A DNA stretch of 64,000 nucleotides from Phytohabitans houttuyneae (GCF_011764425.1 NZ_BLPF01000004.1:1-64000), one strand, 5' to 3'. Positions 20,673 to 33,318 are shown, numbered from the stretch's first letter. The notes: a model not told the origin generated them from the letters alone. Program-made: numbers and translations.

Positions 20673-21253
20673 GACAGCGCCCGGTGCATCTGGTCGGCCA
20701 GCTCCCGCATCCGCGCGTCGTGCTGCGCGCCGGCGGGGTGCTCCGCGTACCACACCTCGGAGAAGACGCCGCCGGCGGCGCGCAGCGGCGCGTCGACGAC
20801 CGGCTTGGCCCGCGCCGCCGCGCCGGCCAGCTCGGTGACAGTCCACCCTGGACGGTGCTCGACCACCTGCCGTTCGATCAGCTCGCGCACCATGGCCCGG
20901 AGCCGTTCGCGGACCGCCTCGGCGTACCGCCCCTCGGACGCGAACCGGTCGGCGAGCGAGACGAACGCGACCACCGGCAGGTCGGGCAGCTCGTCGCCGA
21001 TGCCCTCGGCCGCCGGACGGACCGGCTCCTGCGTGGTGTCCCGCTTGCGGCGGCGGAACGGCCAGCGAAAGCGCGGCCGCCGCAGGCGAATCCGGGGCAT
21101 GCGCAGCTGGGGGAAACGGCGCGGGACCCAGTGCGGCCACCAGTACCAGCCGGCACCGATCAGCGCCGCGGCCACGAGCAGGCCGAGGGCCGCCAAGGGC
21201 AGGGGCACCACATCGCCGAACGCCGCCACGGCCTCGGTCCACCACCGGCTCAA
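20669..21253 (-). CDS. DUF4129 domain-containing protein
   Basis: 194 residues: one membrane helix (LPLAALGLLVAAALIGAGWY), a basic linker rich in Arg/Pro, and a cytosolic DUF4129 domain (YAEAVRERLRAMVRELIERQ, PGWTVTELAGAAARAKP). The frame is open far upstream, but a TTG at 21253 preceded by GGGAG overlaps the previous stop as TTGA; homologues begin here. DUF4129 domains often occur fused to transglutaminase-like proteins; here it is free-standing. Confidence 0.82.
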   Translation of the reverse strand: MSRWWTEAVAAFGDVVPLPLAALGLLVAAALIGAGWYWWPHWVPRRFPQLRMPRIRLRRPRFRWPFRRRKRDTTQEPVRPAAEGIGDELPDLPVVAFVSLADRFASEGRYAEAVRERLRAMVRELIERQVVEHRPGWTVTELAGAAARAKPVVDAPLRAAGGVFSEVWYAEHPAGAQHDARMRELADQMHRALS

Positions 21254-22083
21254 CGGACCACTCCCAGCAGGGCCGGGCTGACCTGGCCGCGACGGGCGGC
21301 ACGGGAGAGCAGGATGTCCAGGCCCTCGGTGCGCATGCGGGTCTCCAGGTGCAGCGCCGCGTCGAGGCAGGCGAGCGTCGGGTACGCCACGGTGTTGACA
21401 AGGAGCCAGGCGAGCGCGCTCATCGGCGCGGTCCACTCCGCCTCGCCGAGGCTGAGCGCGTCGAGCGCCGCGTACCCGCCGAGGCCGAGGGCGACCCGGA
21501 TGGCGAGCCAGGCCAGGTATCCCAGCGTGCGGATGCCGGCGGCGCGCAGGCCGGCCCGGCAGGCGAGCTTCGTCGAGCGCCACAGCGCCCGGCCGGGCCC
21601 GAGCCGGTCGAGCACCACGGCGGGCGCGGCGAGGCCGAACAGCGCGTACACCACGAACCAGGCCGGCCCGACGAGGGCCGCGACGAACATCGAGGCCCCG
21701 GCCACGAGCGCGACCACCGCCACCGCGCCGAAGCGGCCGCCACGGGGGTTGAGCAGCTGCCGGGCCGTCGGCCGGTGGCCGAGCAGGTCGGCGCCGGCCG
21801 CGCGGGCGGTCAGCCCGCCGAGCAGCGCGATGATCGTGACCTCGGTGGCCGCGCCGACCGCGAGCAGGAGCCAGAAGAGCTCGACGTGCCGCAGCTGGGG
21901 AAAATCGGGCAGGTAGGCCGGGGGCTCCACGCCGGCGAGCAGGCGCAGCGGGGCGAGGAGGGCTTGCTCGATCGCCGCGAGCACCACCGCAACGGGCAGT
22001 AGCGCCCGCCCGTGCACGCGCAGCAGCGACACCGCGGCGTCGAGCAGCTCGCCGACGGTGAGCGGGCGCAGCGGCAGCAGCAC
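21250..22083 (-). CDS. Multi-helix membrane protein of the MoxR/DUF58 operon
   Basis: 277 residues with about six helices and a short basic C terminus. The start LRPLTVGELLDAAVSLLRVH resembles the membrane domain found next to glycerophosphodiester phosphodiesterases and in similar actinobacterial membrane proteins. GTG 22083 is the start. It heads the five-gene operon and is divergent from mtrA, 129 bases away. No enzymatic motif is visible; the role is unknown. Confidence 0.75.
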   Translation of the reverse strand: MLLPLRPLTVGELLDAAVSLLRVHGRALLPVAVVLAAIEQALLAPLRLLAGVEPPAYLPDFPQLRHVELFWLLLAVGAATEVTIIALLGGLTARAAGADLLGHRPTARQLLNPRGGRFGAVAVVALVAGASMFVAALVGPAWFVVYALFGLAAPAVVLDRLGPGRALWRSTKLACRAGLRAAGIRTLGYLAWLAIRVALGLGGYAALDALSLGEAEWTAPMSALAWLLVNTVAYPTLACLDAALHLETRMRTEGLDILLSRAARRGQVSPALLGVVR

Positions 22084-22212
22084 TGCGCCATCCTGGCACG
22101 GGTCGGCTACCCCGGCGAACCCGTAGTGTTTCCGCCGCTAGATCGCCCGATTTGTCATAACCCCTGGTGAGGGCGGTCCCATGGATCGGACGCGAGGTGG
22201 AATATTGAACGC

Positions 22213-22902
22213 ATGAGGGCACGGGTACTGGTTGTCGACGACGATCCTGCGCTGGCCGAGATGCTCGGCATCGTCCTGCGCAGTGAGGGCTTTCTGCCGT
22301 CCTTCGTCGCCGACGGTGAGCGGGCACTGGCCGCCTTCCGGGAAAACCGCCCCGACATCGTGCTGCTCGACCTGATGCTGCCGGGGATGAGCGGCATCGA
22401 TGTGTGTCGGTCCATCCGCGGCGAGTCCGGCATCCCGATCGTGATGTTGACGGCCAAGAGCGACACCGTCGACGTGGTCCTCGGCCTGGAGTCCGGTGCC
22501 GACGACTACGTGGTCAAGCCGTTCAAGCCCAAGGAGCTCGTGGCCCGGATGCGGGCCCGCCTGCGCCGGGGCGAGGACGCGGCGCCCGAGCTGCTGACGA
22601 TCGGCCCACCCGGCAACCAGATCACGATCGACGTGCCGGCGCACACGGTGAGCCGCGACGGCGAAGAGGTCAAGCTCACGCCGCTGGAGTTCGACCTGCT
22701 TGTCGCGCTGGCCCGCAAGCCGCGCCAGGTGTTCACCCGCGAGGTGCTCCTGGAGCAGGTGTGGGGCTACCGCCACGCGGCCGACACCCGCCTGGTCAAC
22801 GTGCACGTCCAGCGCCTGCGCGCCAAGATCGAGCCGGATCCTGAGCGGCCGGAGATCATCCTGACCGTCCGCGGCGTGGGCTACAAGGCGGGCACCGGAT
22901 AG
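22213..22902 (+). CDS. mtrA: Response regulator MtrA
   Basis: OmpR-type DNA-binding regulator of the MtrAB two-component system, which controls cell-wall, division and developmental genes in actinobacteria. 229 residues. The receiver has VVDDDPALAEML, the phosphoacceptor in IVLLDLMLPGMSG (about Asp53), the LTAK and VVKPFKPKEL blocks; the winged-helix domain has LTPLEFDLLVALARKPRQVF and TVRGVGYKAG. Its order with mtrB and lpqB is the conserved actinobacterial one. GAGGTGG lies upstream of the ATG. Confidence 0.97.
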   Translation: MRARVLVVDDDPALAEMLGIVLRSEGFLPSFVADGERALAAFRENRPDIVLLDLMLPGMSGIDVCRSIRGESGIPIVMLTAKSDTVDVVLGLESGADDYVVKPFKPKELVARMRARLRRGEDAAPELLTIGPPGNQITIDVPAHTVSRDGEEVKLTPLEFDLLVALARKPRQVFTREVLLEQVWGYRHAADTRLVNVHVQRLRAKIEPDPERPEIILTVRGVGYKAGTG

Positions 22903-22914
22903 CCTGGTGGCGCC

Positions 22915-24591
22915 GTGGCTGTCGATACACGCTCCGTAACCGCGCTGGGTGCGCGGGCGCTGGCCGCTGCCCACGAGCTGTGGCGACGAGCCGCGCGGCG
23001 GGGGGCGGTGGTGGCCGGGCCACTGCACCACACCTGGCGGCGTTCGCTCCACTTCCGCGTGGTGGCGATCACGCTGGTGACGTCGAGCCTGCTGGTGAGC
23101 TCGTTCGCCTACCTGGTGGCCACCCAGAGCACCAACATCCTGCTCGAGCGCACCAAAAACGCGGCGGCCAAGCAGCTGCAGGTCGACACCGACTACGCGG
23201 CTGAGCAGCTGGGCGGCTACAGCCAGGAGTTCGACCAGCAGGTGCAGACCAGCATGAGAAACATCGCCAGCTACCTCTCCCGGGGCGGCCCGGACCAGGG
23301 CGGCGCGATCGTCGTGCTCACCGCGAGCAGGTTCGTCAACCTGGACACCGCGCAGACGTTCGACGCCACCCCGCTGATCAGCGAAGACCTCGCCCGCAGC
23401 GTGGGCGGTGAGCGCCGGGTCTCCTCACAGATCCGCACGCACGACTTCGGGGCGGGCCCGACCAAGTACCTGGTGACCGGATCGCCGGTGCCCACAGGCT
23501 TCGGGCAGGTCGAGCTCTACTACATCGTTCCGCTGAAGACCGAAGACCAGACCGCCGGGCAGATCCGCACGATGGTGCTGCTCACCGGCGCCGCGCTGGT
23601 CATCCTGCTCGGCGTGCTCTCCGCGCTCGTCACCCGGCTTGTGGTGCGGCCGGTGCGGGTGGCCGCCCGGACAGCGCAGCGCCTCTCCGCCGGCCTGCTC
23701 GACCAGCGGATGGCCGTGCACGGTGAGGACGACCTCGCGCTGCTCGCCGCCTCGTTCAACCAGATGGCGACAAACCTCCAGCGCCAGATCGTGCGGCTGG
23801 AGGAGATGTCCCGGCTGCAGCGGCGGTTCACCTCGGACGTCTCCCACGAGCTGCGCACACCGCTGACGACGGTACGGATGGCCGCCGATCTGATCTTCGC
23901 GGAGCGCGACGAGTTCGACCCGGCGGTCGCCCGGGCCGCTGAGCTGCTGCAGGCCGAGCTCGACCGGTTCGAGGGCCTGCTCACCGACCTGCTGGAGATC
24001 AGCCGCTTCGACGCCGGCTTCGCCATGCTCGACGCCGAGCCCACCGATCTTGTGCCGGTGGTGCGCCGGGTCGTCGAGCGGCTCGACGGGGTCAGCGCGC
24101 GAGCGGGCGTGCCGGTCGAGCTGAAGGTCCCGGAAAACGCGGTGATCGCCGAGGTTGACCCGCGCCGGGTCGAGCGGATTCTGCGCAACCTCGTCGGCAA
24201 CGCGGTCGAGCACAGCGAGGGCCGCCCGGTCTCGGTGGCGCTGGGCGCCGACGAGTCCGCCGTCGCGGTGACCGTGCGGGATCACGGCATCGGCCTGCGC
24301 CCGGGAGAGGAAAAGCTTGTGTTCAACCGGTTCTGGCGCGCCGATCCGTCCCGGGCCCGGCAGACCGGCGGCACCGGCCTGGGCCTGTCGATCAGTCTTG
24401 AGGACGCGCGACTGCACGGCGGCTGGCTGGAGGCGTGGGGCGCGCCGGGCCAGGGTGCCCAGTTCCGGCTGACGCTGCCCGTGCGGGCCGGCGACCGGTT
24501 GACCTCCTCACCGCTGCGGCTCGTGCCGGCGGACGCGGTCCCCGGGCACGCCGTCGAGACGCACTCCGCGAGCCTGGAGGTGACCGCGTGA
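22915..24591 (+). CDS. mtrB: Sensor histidine kinase MtrB
   Basis: Membrane partner kinase of MtrA. 558 residues: helix near residues 45-65, extracytoplasmic sensor to about 220, second helix (MVLLTGAALVILLGVLSALV), HAMP, then the phosphorylated His in SDVSHELRTPLTTVRMAAD and the ATPase blocks NLVGNAVEHSEG, DHGIGL and GGTGLGLSISLEDA. GTG 22915 lies 12 bases after mtrA. The stop overlaps the lpqB start (GTGA). Confidence 0.97.
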   Translation: MAVDTRSVTALGARALAAAHELWRRAARRGAVVAGPLHHTWRRSLHFRVVAITLVTSSLLVSSFAYLVATQSTNILLERTKNAAAKQLQVDTDYAAEQLGGYSQEFDQQVQTSMRNIASYLSRGGPDQGGAIVVLTASRFVNLDTAQTFDATPLISEDLARSVGGERRVSSQIRTHDFGAGPTKYLVTGSPVPTGFGQVELYYIVPLKTEDQTAGQIRTMVLLTGAALVILLGVLSALVTRLVVRPVRVAARTAQRLSAGLLDQRMAVHGEDDLALLAASFNQMATNLQRQIVRLEEMSRLQRRFTSDVSHELRTPLTTVRMAADLIFAERDEFDPAVARAAELLQAELDRFEGLLTDLLEISRFDAGFAMLDAEPTDLVPVVRRVVERLDGVSARAGVPVELKVPENAVIAEVDPRRVERILRNLVGNAVEHSEGRPVSVALGADESAVAVTVRDHGIGLRPGEEKLVFNRFWRADPSRARQTGGTGLGLSISLEDARLHGGWLEAWGAPGQGAQFRLTLPVRAGDRLTSSPLRLVPADAVPGHAVETHSASLEVTA

Positions 24592-26449
24592 GGAGGCGTG
24601 CCTTCCTGGCCGCCGCCGCGGTGGCCGTGACCGTCGGCGTGACCGGGTGCGGGATACCCGACGAGAGCAAGGTAAGCGACATCGGCCCCGGCCCCGAGTT
24701 CGGTGAGGCGAGGACCGGTGGCGCGGGCGCTGGCCCGCCGGCGCGCGAGTCCGCGACCACCAAGGAAATGTTCGTGACCAACTTCCTGGCCGCGGTGGCC
24801 GGTGAGCCGAACAAGCGGGCGGAACGCTTCCTGTCGTACATGACGGAGAGTGCCCGTCCCGACAAGGTCGACGCCGACGCCGGGGTCAACTTGGTCCGCC
24901 TGCGCAAGCCGCCGGTCTTCACCGAGCTGGAGCAGGGGAGCTGGCGGGTCACGATCGATGTTGTACAGGTCGGCGTGCTCGACGAGCGGGGCACCGTCGC
25001 GCAGGCGGACCTCAAGAGGACCAGCTACGACTTCGAGATCGCGATCCAGAGTTCGGAGTCGGGCACGGACTCGTACATCGTGACCAAGGCGCCCGTGGAC
25101 CCCATGCTGATGAGCACCGAGGCACTGGAGCTGTACTTCACGCCGCGCACCCTCTACTTCTGGAGCAAGGACGGGGCGACCCTCCTGCCCGACGAGCGCT
25201 ACATGCCGAAGGAGCTCGACGAAGGGCTACGGCCCACCCGGATCGTCGAGTGGGTGGTGGCCGGTGCCTCCGCATGGCTCGAGCCGGCGGTCAGCCAGCT
25301 CAGCGACAAGGCGCGAAACAACCAGAACGTCCCCTACCCGAAGGACCAGCTCGAGGTCGCGCTGAACGCCGCGGCGGCGGAGCAGACGAATGGTGCCGAA
25401 GGCGGCGACGTGGTGCCCAAGCTGGGCCGCCAGCTGTTGTGGTCGTTGCGACCGTATGTCAAAACGGGCCTCCGGCTCTCCATCGACGGCGGGCGGAGCC
25501 TGATCTTCCTCAAGGACGACGAGTTCTACGGCGCCAACGCCGCTAACCGCGTGCCCGAAGGGCCGGAGCAGGAGGACGCGCAGCCGGAGCGGTTCGCGTT
25601 GCTCGACGGAAAGATCCATCGGCTGCGGGAGTCGCCGGGTGGCGGCGTCCAGCAGCTGCCGCGGATGCTCCTCTCCAACGGCGTCAACGAGGGCATTCTG
25701 CAAGCCGCGCTGGCCCGCGAGGACGGCACGGAGGGCCTGCGCACCTCCGCGGCGCTGGTGTTCCAGCAGAACGGGGAGTACAAGCTGCGGCTGGTCAGCG
25801 CCGTCGGCGACGGCGCCAACCCGGCGGCGGAGACCGAAGGGTTCGCGTCGATGGGCCGGCCGGTCTGGCTCAAGGCCTCCCTGGACGACGGGATCGGGCT
25901 CGTGGTGGCCAACAAGCGCTTGTACCAGTTCACGGTGAAGGGGGCATGACACCGGTCGACCTGTCGAGCGTGGTTGGGGAGATCACCGACGTGAGCGCGG
26001 CGGCGGACGGGCGGCGGATCGCCGTCGTGGCCAAGGGCCGGGTGTACACGCTCACCCTCATCCGCGACGAGGACAAGGTCGCGGTGGAGACCGCGCGCCT
26101 CGTACCGACCACTGTGCGAGATGTGTCCGCTGTCGACTGGAGTGAGGAGACGAAGCTCGTCGTGGCGGGCACAGGCCTGGACGACAAGCCGGCCGTCTGG
26201 GAGGTCAGCATCGACGGCGCCGTCGAAAAGTCGCAGTTCAGCGATACCGGCGGCAAGCTGCAGCACCTTGTCGCGTACCCCGACGACCCGGTTTCGGCGA
26301 GCGTCTCGTCGACGGTGATGTACTCCCGCGATGGTGCGGCTTTCGACCTCGCCGGTGACAAACCGGGCATCGAGGCCAGCGACGTGATGGGCGCCGAAGG
26401 CGAGGTCGACCTTTCCCGCGTGACCGCGCCGTTCTTCCTGCTGGACTGA
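24588..26449 (+). CDS. lpqB: Lipoprotein LpqB (frame broken by one-base loss at 25940-25944)
   Basis: Secreted lipoprotein that modulates MtrAB signalling. The lipobox is GVTGC near residue 22; a GerMN domain follows (about residues 190-310) and then a beta-propeller-like half. The first frame stops at 25949, and the rest (TPVDLSSVVGEITDVSAAAD to LLD) continues in the frame starting at 25946. One G is missing from the five-G run at 25940-25944. Restored, the protein has 620 residues, near the usual length. As printed, the parts are 453 and 167 residues. Confidence 0.92.
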
Positions 26450-26451
26450 GC

Positions 26452-27156
26452 GTGGCCGGCTGGGCGGGGCTCGTCGATCTGGTGCTGCCGGCCGCCTGCG
26501 CGGGCTGCGGCGCCGAGCGGGTCCCGATGCGGTACGGCGTCTGCACGCCCTGCTCCGTAGGGCTGGAGGGCCTGCGGCCCGGCCCGACCGCACCCAGTCC
26601 CGTGCCGCCCGGGCTGCCACCCTGCACGGCGCTCGGCGCGTACGACGGGGTGCTGCGCGACGTCCTGCTCGGCTACAAGGAGCGCGGCCGGCACGGCCTG
26701 GCGGTACCGCTGGGCGCACTGCTGGCTGACGTGGTGGCGGCTTCGCTTGGCGGCACGCGAGGTGGCGTACTCCTCGTGCCGGTGCCGGCCACCGCGAAGG
26801 CCGCGCGGGACCGCCACGGTGACCACATGGCGCGGCTGGCCCGCCGTGCGGCGGGGCACCTGCGGCGGGCGGGCTGGCCCACGGCGGTGTCCATGCCGGT
26901 ACGCGCGCTGCCCCGGCCGGACTCGGCGGAGCTCGGCGCGACCGCCCGGGCCGTTGCGGCGGAGTCGGCCTTCCGGATCCGCGCGGGGCGGGTGGCCGCG
27001 TTGCGCGGCGCGGCCGCCGGCAGGGCCGTTGTGGTGGTCGACGACATCGTCACCACAGGTGTCACTCTGGCCGCGGTGAGCCGGGAGTTGAAAATGGTCG
27101 ATGTGCAAGTGGATCGTGTTGCGGTGCTTGCAGCCACGCAGTTGCGTTACGGGTAG
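26452..27156 (+). CDS. ComF family protein (phosphoribosyltransferase-like)
   Basis: 234 residues. An N-terminal zinc-finger-like region (CAGCGAERVPMRYGVCTPC) is followed by a phosphoribosyltransferase domain with the PRPP loop VVVVDDIVTTGVTL. ComF is a cytosolic competence protein in Bacillus and Haemophilus; in actinobacteria the role is unproven. GTG 26452 starts 2 bases after the lpqB stop. Its place between lpqB and hpf is conserved, also in mycobacteria. Confidence 0.9.
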   Translation: MAGWAGLVDLVLPAACAGCGAERVPMRYGVCTPCSVGLEGLRPGPTAPSPVPPGLPPCTALGAYDGVLRDVLLGYKERGRHGLAVPLGALLADVVAASLGGTRGGVLLVPVPATAKAARDRHGDHMARLARRAAGHLRRAGWPTAVSMPVRALPRPDSAELGATARAVAAESAFRIRAGRVAALRGAAAGRAVVVVDDIVTTGVTLAAVSRELKMVDVQVDRVAVLAATQLRYG

Positions 27157-27405
27157 TAGGGCTCTTTTCACCCCATCGTGCTAACTGGGCGAATCTCCCC
27201 GAAACGGTCTTGGGAGGAGGGGTGACTAGTGAGCGCACAAGAGTTAGCGTCGTCTTCACCGGGGTATGAGCATTGGTTCAACCGCCGGAAGGGCAGGCGC
27301 AACCGTCCTAGCCCTCGCAGCCGGAGAGGAGGCGTAAATCCCTTCATCGTCATCCGGCACTGGGCCGGTGACGTCACCACAGAACCATCGTGGGGGAGGT
27401 CACGC

Positions 27406-28038
27406 GTGGACATCGTCGTCAAGGGGCGCAACGTCGAAGTGCCCGATCACTACCGCGTACATGTAGGCGACAAGCTCGCCAAGATCGAGCGCTACGACCA
27501 GAAGCTCATCCGAGTCGACGTAGAACTATTCCACGAGAGAAACCGGCGACAGTCGGACTACTGCCAGCGTGTGGAGATCACCGTCTACACGCGCGGACCG
27601 GTGATCCGGGCCGAGGCGTGCGCCAAGGACTTCTACGGCGCACTCGACTCCGCGATCGCCAAGCTCGACACCAGATTGCGCCGCGCCGCCGACCGGCGGC
27701 GGGTGCACCGCGGCCGCCACACTCCCGTCTCCGTCGCCGCTGCGACGGCAGGCCTGCCCACCTCGTGGGTCAACGAATCCACGGCAGCCGCGCCCAACGG
27801 TTCAAAGCCCGCCACGGCCGTCGAGTCGTCGATGGATGAGTACGACGACGACCAGCCTTGGCACATCGTCCGGGAGAAGGAACATCCGGGCGAGCCGATG
27901 ACCGTTGATGACGCGCTCTTCCAGATGGAGCTCGTCGGGCACGACTTCTATCTCTTTCTCGACAAGGAGAACGGTCGGCCGAGCGTCGTGTACCGGCGCA
28001 AGGGCTACGACTACGGGATCATGACCCTGGCGGTCTGA
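27406..28038 (+). CDS. hpf: Ribosome hibernation-promoting factor, long form
   Basis: Dimerises 70S ribosomes in stationary phase. 210 residues: N-terminal S30AE domain (DIVVKGRNVEVPDHYRVHV to AIAKLDTRLRRAADRRR), a variable linker and the C-terminal dimerisation domain (PMTVDDALFQMELVGHDFYL, VVYRRKGYDYGIMTL). I start at GTG 27406, with GGGGGAGG upstream, since homologues begin MDIVVKGR. A GTG at 27229 with an even stronger GGAGGAGGGG is in frame and would add 59 residues. The 3' end overlaps the convergent GNAT gene by 28 bases. Confidence 0.92.
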   Translation: MDIVVKGRNVEVPDHYRVHVGDKLAKIERYDQKLIRVDVELFHERNRRQSDYCQRVEITVYTRGPVIRAEACAKDFYGALDSAIAKLDTRLRRAADRRRVHRGRHTPVSVAAATAGLPTSWVNESTAAAPNGSKPATAVESSMDEYDDDQPWHIVREKEHPGEPMTVDDALFQMELVGHDFYLFLDKENGRPSVVYRRKGYDYGIMTLAV

Positions 28039-29117
28039 TCCCTCGCCACGTCCGCGGCCAGCAGGCCGTAGACGACGTCGTCGACGCGGGTGCCGGAGAT
28101 GCCGGGAAGCCGACCGCGGAGGTAGCCCTCCCGCCGGAAACCGGCCTTCTCCAGCACCCGCTGCGACGCGGCGTTGCCCGGAAGCGTGCCCGCGGTGAGC
28201 CGGCCGATGCCCGCCGACTCGACCGCCCAGCGGGAGAGCAGGCGCACCGCACGGGTCGGCATGCCACGACCTCGCCAGGCCGGCAACATCGCGTAGCCGA
28301 TGCCGGCGGTGGCCGTACGCGGCTCCTCGTAGTAGAGGCCGATGGTGCCCGCGGGTGCGCCGGTGTGCGCGTCCGTGATGACCAGGTCGGCCCGCTCGCC
28401 CGCCAGCCACCACCCTTCGGAGCGGGCGCACCGCAGGTCGACCTCCTCGCGGTCGGGCACGATCGGCGGCACGCTGGTGCCGGCCACGTCCGGCAGCGAA
28501 AGCAGCGAGTGCAGAAACGCGGCGTCGCCCGTACCGACGGGTCGCAGGGTGACCGTGCCGTCGGTGAGCAGGCCGCCGGGCAGGTCGGGCAGCAGCCGCC
28601 GGGTCGGTTCGGGCGGGTCACCGGCGAGGCGGGCCCAGACCACGAGGTCGTACCGCCCCGCGATGCCCTGCCCGCCGCTGCGGCGGATCCCCTCGCGCTG
28701 GTACCCGGCGGCTATCGCGACCCGCTGGCTCGCCGCGTTGGCGAGGTCGGTGAGCAGTTCGAGGCGGCTGAAACCGCGATCGAACGCCCACGCCGACAGC
28801 GCCCGCGCCGCCGCGGTGGCCACTCCCCGGCGCCGGGCCCACGGGGCGACCCAGTAGCCGATCTCACCTTGGCTGCGCTCGGCCACGATCCGGTTGATAC
28901 TCACGCCGCCGACGAGGCGGTCCGTCGCGGGGTCCGTCACGGCGTACGCCGCCCCGCCGGCTGCCCACGCGGACGGCGCGCCGTACGCGATCCAGTGCGC
29001 CGCGTCGTCCCGCGTGTAGGTGTGCGCGTTCGGCTCCTCGTACCCGGCGGCGAGGTCGTCGACGTCCGCCTCCCGAAACTGGCGCAGCCGTATGCCGTCG
29101 GCGTGAATGACGATCAC
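28011..29117 (-). CDS. GNAT family N-acetyltransferase with two GNAT domains (second of pair)
   Basis: 368 residues holding two GNAT domains in tandem. Domain 1 (about residues 1-170) has IGYWVAPWARRRGVATAAAR; domain 2 (about 190-360) has IGYAMLPAWRGRGMPTRAVRL and NAASQRVLEKAGFRREGYLR, the RimJ/RimL-type acetyl-CoA site. The acceptor may be an N-terminal amine or a small molecule; unknown. The GTG start overlaps the stop of the preceding paralogue (GTGA). Confidence 0.88.
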   Translation of the reverse strand: MIVIHADGIRLRQFREADVDDLAAGYEEPNAHTYTRDDAAHWIAYGAPSAWAAGGAAYAVTDPATDRLVGGVSINRIVAERSQGEIGYWVAPWARRRGVATAAARALSAWAFDRGFSRLELLTDLANAASQRVAIAAGYQREGIRRSGGQGIAGRYDLVVWARLAGDPPEPTRRLLPDLPGGLLTDGTVTLRPVGTGDAAFLHSLLSLPDVAGTSVPPIVPDREEVDLRCARSEGWWLAGERADLVITDAHTGAPAGTIGLYYEEPRTATAGIGYAMLPAWRGRGMPTRAVRLLSRWAVESAGIGRLTAGTLPGNAASQRVLEKAGFRREGYLRGRLPGISGTRVDDVVYGLLAADVARDQTARVMIP

Positions 29118-30232
29118 GGGACGAGACCTCCCACCCAGGCGTCCTTCCGTCCGCCACGGTAGGGGAGCGCGTCGCGCTGCGTACCCTCGATCGTGAAGCC
29201 GGCCTTCTCCGCGACTCGCCGCGACGCATCGTTGCCCACCTGCGCGCGCCACACGATGCGGGCCAGGCCGAGCGACGTGAAGGCCCATCCGCACAGGGTG
29301 GTGAGGGCCGCCGTCGTGTACCCGCGGCCGCGCGCCCAGGGCGCCGCCAGGAAGCCGACCTCGGCGACCATGGGGTCCTGTGCCGAGACGGTCAGCTCGA
29401 TCGAGCCCGACCACGCGTCGCCGGGATCCGCGACCGCGCAACGCATGCCGTCGCCACGTGCCCATTTCGCCGGCGCCGTGTCGACGAACCCCTCGGCGTG
29501 CGCCCGCTCGTACGGCTCCGGCACCGTGGTCCAGCGCGCGCTCTCCGGATCGCGGCACGCGGCGACGATCGCATCGAGGTCGCGCGCCGCGGGTGGCCGC
29601 AGCCGCAGGCCATCCCCCATCGGGAGTACCGGCTGTGGCGCGCCGAACAGGCGGGCCCGCCGCACCGTCTGCTCGTCGATCACGGGATCCATCGGGTCGC
29701 CGGGGAGCAGCCCGCCGACCCAGCCGTTGCTGCCGTCCTCGGCCATCCGCAGGTAGCCGTCGACCCGGAAGCCGGCGCGGAGCGCGACGAGCCGCGAGGC
29801 GTGGTTGCCGACCGCGGCCTGCCACACGATCCGCCGCATGCCCAGCGACTCGAACGCCCACCGCGACACCACCCGGGTCGCCCGGGTGGCCACTCCCGCA
29901 CCGCGGGCCCACGGCGCGGTCCAGTAGCCGACCTCCGCCGAGGCGAGCACCCGGTCGATCGTGACGAGCCCGCAGGAACCGAGCAGTTCACCGGTATCCG
30001 GGTCGATGACCGCGAACGGCGCACCGGTACCTTCGCGCCACGCGGCCTCCGAGTGCTGGGTCACGAAGTAGCGGGCGTGCGTGGGCAGATAGGGCGACGG
30101 CACGCGGGTCCATCGCTGGATCACCGGATCCTGGCACGCCCGGTGAACCGCCTCCGCGTCCTCGACCCGCCACGGCCGGAGGATCAGTCCTTGATCATTA
30201 ATCTGCGGCTGGGTGTTCGCTTGTGCCCCCAC
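29114..30232 (-). CDS. GNAT family N-acetyltransferase with two GNAT domains (first of pair)
   Basis: 372 residues, with the same two-domain layout as its downstream neighbour: domain 1 has VGYWTAPWARGAGVATRATR and NHASRLVALRAGFRVDGYLR; domain 2 has VGFLAAPWARGRGYTTAALT and NDASRRVAEKAGFTIEG. GTG 30232 is my start; the frame is open 48 bases further and no clear ribosome site decides. Divergent from secA. The two genes look like a local duplication of an already duplicated domain. Confidence 0.85.
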   Translation of the reverse strand: MGAQANTQPQINDQGLILRPWRVEDAEAVHRACQDPVIQRWTRVPSPYLPTHARYFVTQHSEAAWREGTGAPFAVIDPDTGELLGSCGLVTIDRVLASAEVGYWTAPWARGAGVATRATRVVSRWAFESLGMRRIVWQAAVGNHASRLVALRAGFRVDGYLRMAEDGSNGWVGGLLPGDPMDPVIDEQTVRRARLFGAPQPVLPMGDGLRLRPPAARDLDAIVAACRDPESARWTTVPEPYERAHAEGFVDTAPAKWARGDGMRCAVADPGDAWSGSIELTVSAQDPMVAEVGFLAAPWARGRGYTTAALTTLCGWAFTSLGLARIVWRAQVGNDASRRVAEKAGFTIEGTQRDALPYRGGRKDAWVGGLVP

Positions 30233-30328
30233 GCGGCAATGTTGCCGTACCGTTCGCGGCGGGCATAACCGAATACGCACTGCCTGTGAGGCAAAATGTC
30301 CGCTTTGGCGCGATCGCCGGAGACGTGG

Positions 30329-30359
30329 CTGACAGTTGCGCCGAAGGTGCGCCTACGAT
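30329..30359 (+). promoter_or_regulatory. Candidate secA promoter
   Basis: TACGAT at 30354-30359 is a good -10 hexamer. CTGACA at 30329-30334 is a fair -35 at 19 bases, longer than ideal. The pair lies 35 bases before the secA GTG. No better candidate is seen in the divergent gap with the GNAT gene. Confidence 0.35.
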
Positions 30360-30393
30360 GGTTCGGCAGACTGTCCAAGGGGAGCGTTGACCC

Positions 30394-33267
<2,874 letters not shown>

Positions 33268-33280
33268 CGCAACGGCACCG

Positions 33281-33318
33281 GCGAGGGCTCCCGCACTGCG
33301 GGGGCCCTCGCTCTTTGT
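33281..33318 (+). terminator. secA terminator
   Basis: GCGAGGGCTCCCGCA (33281-33295) pairs with the sequence ending CCCTCGC at 33311, about 15 bp with one G-T wobble and a very short loop, followed by TCTTTGT. It begins 14 bases after the secA stop. Confidence 0.8.
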
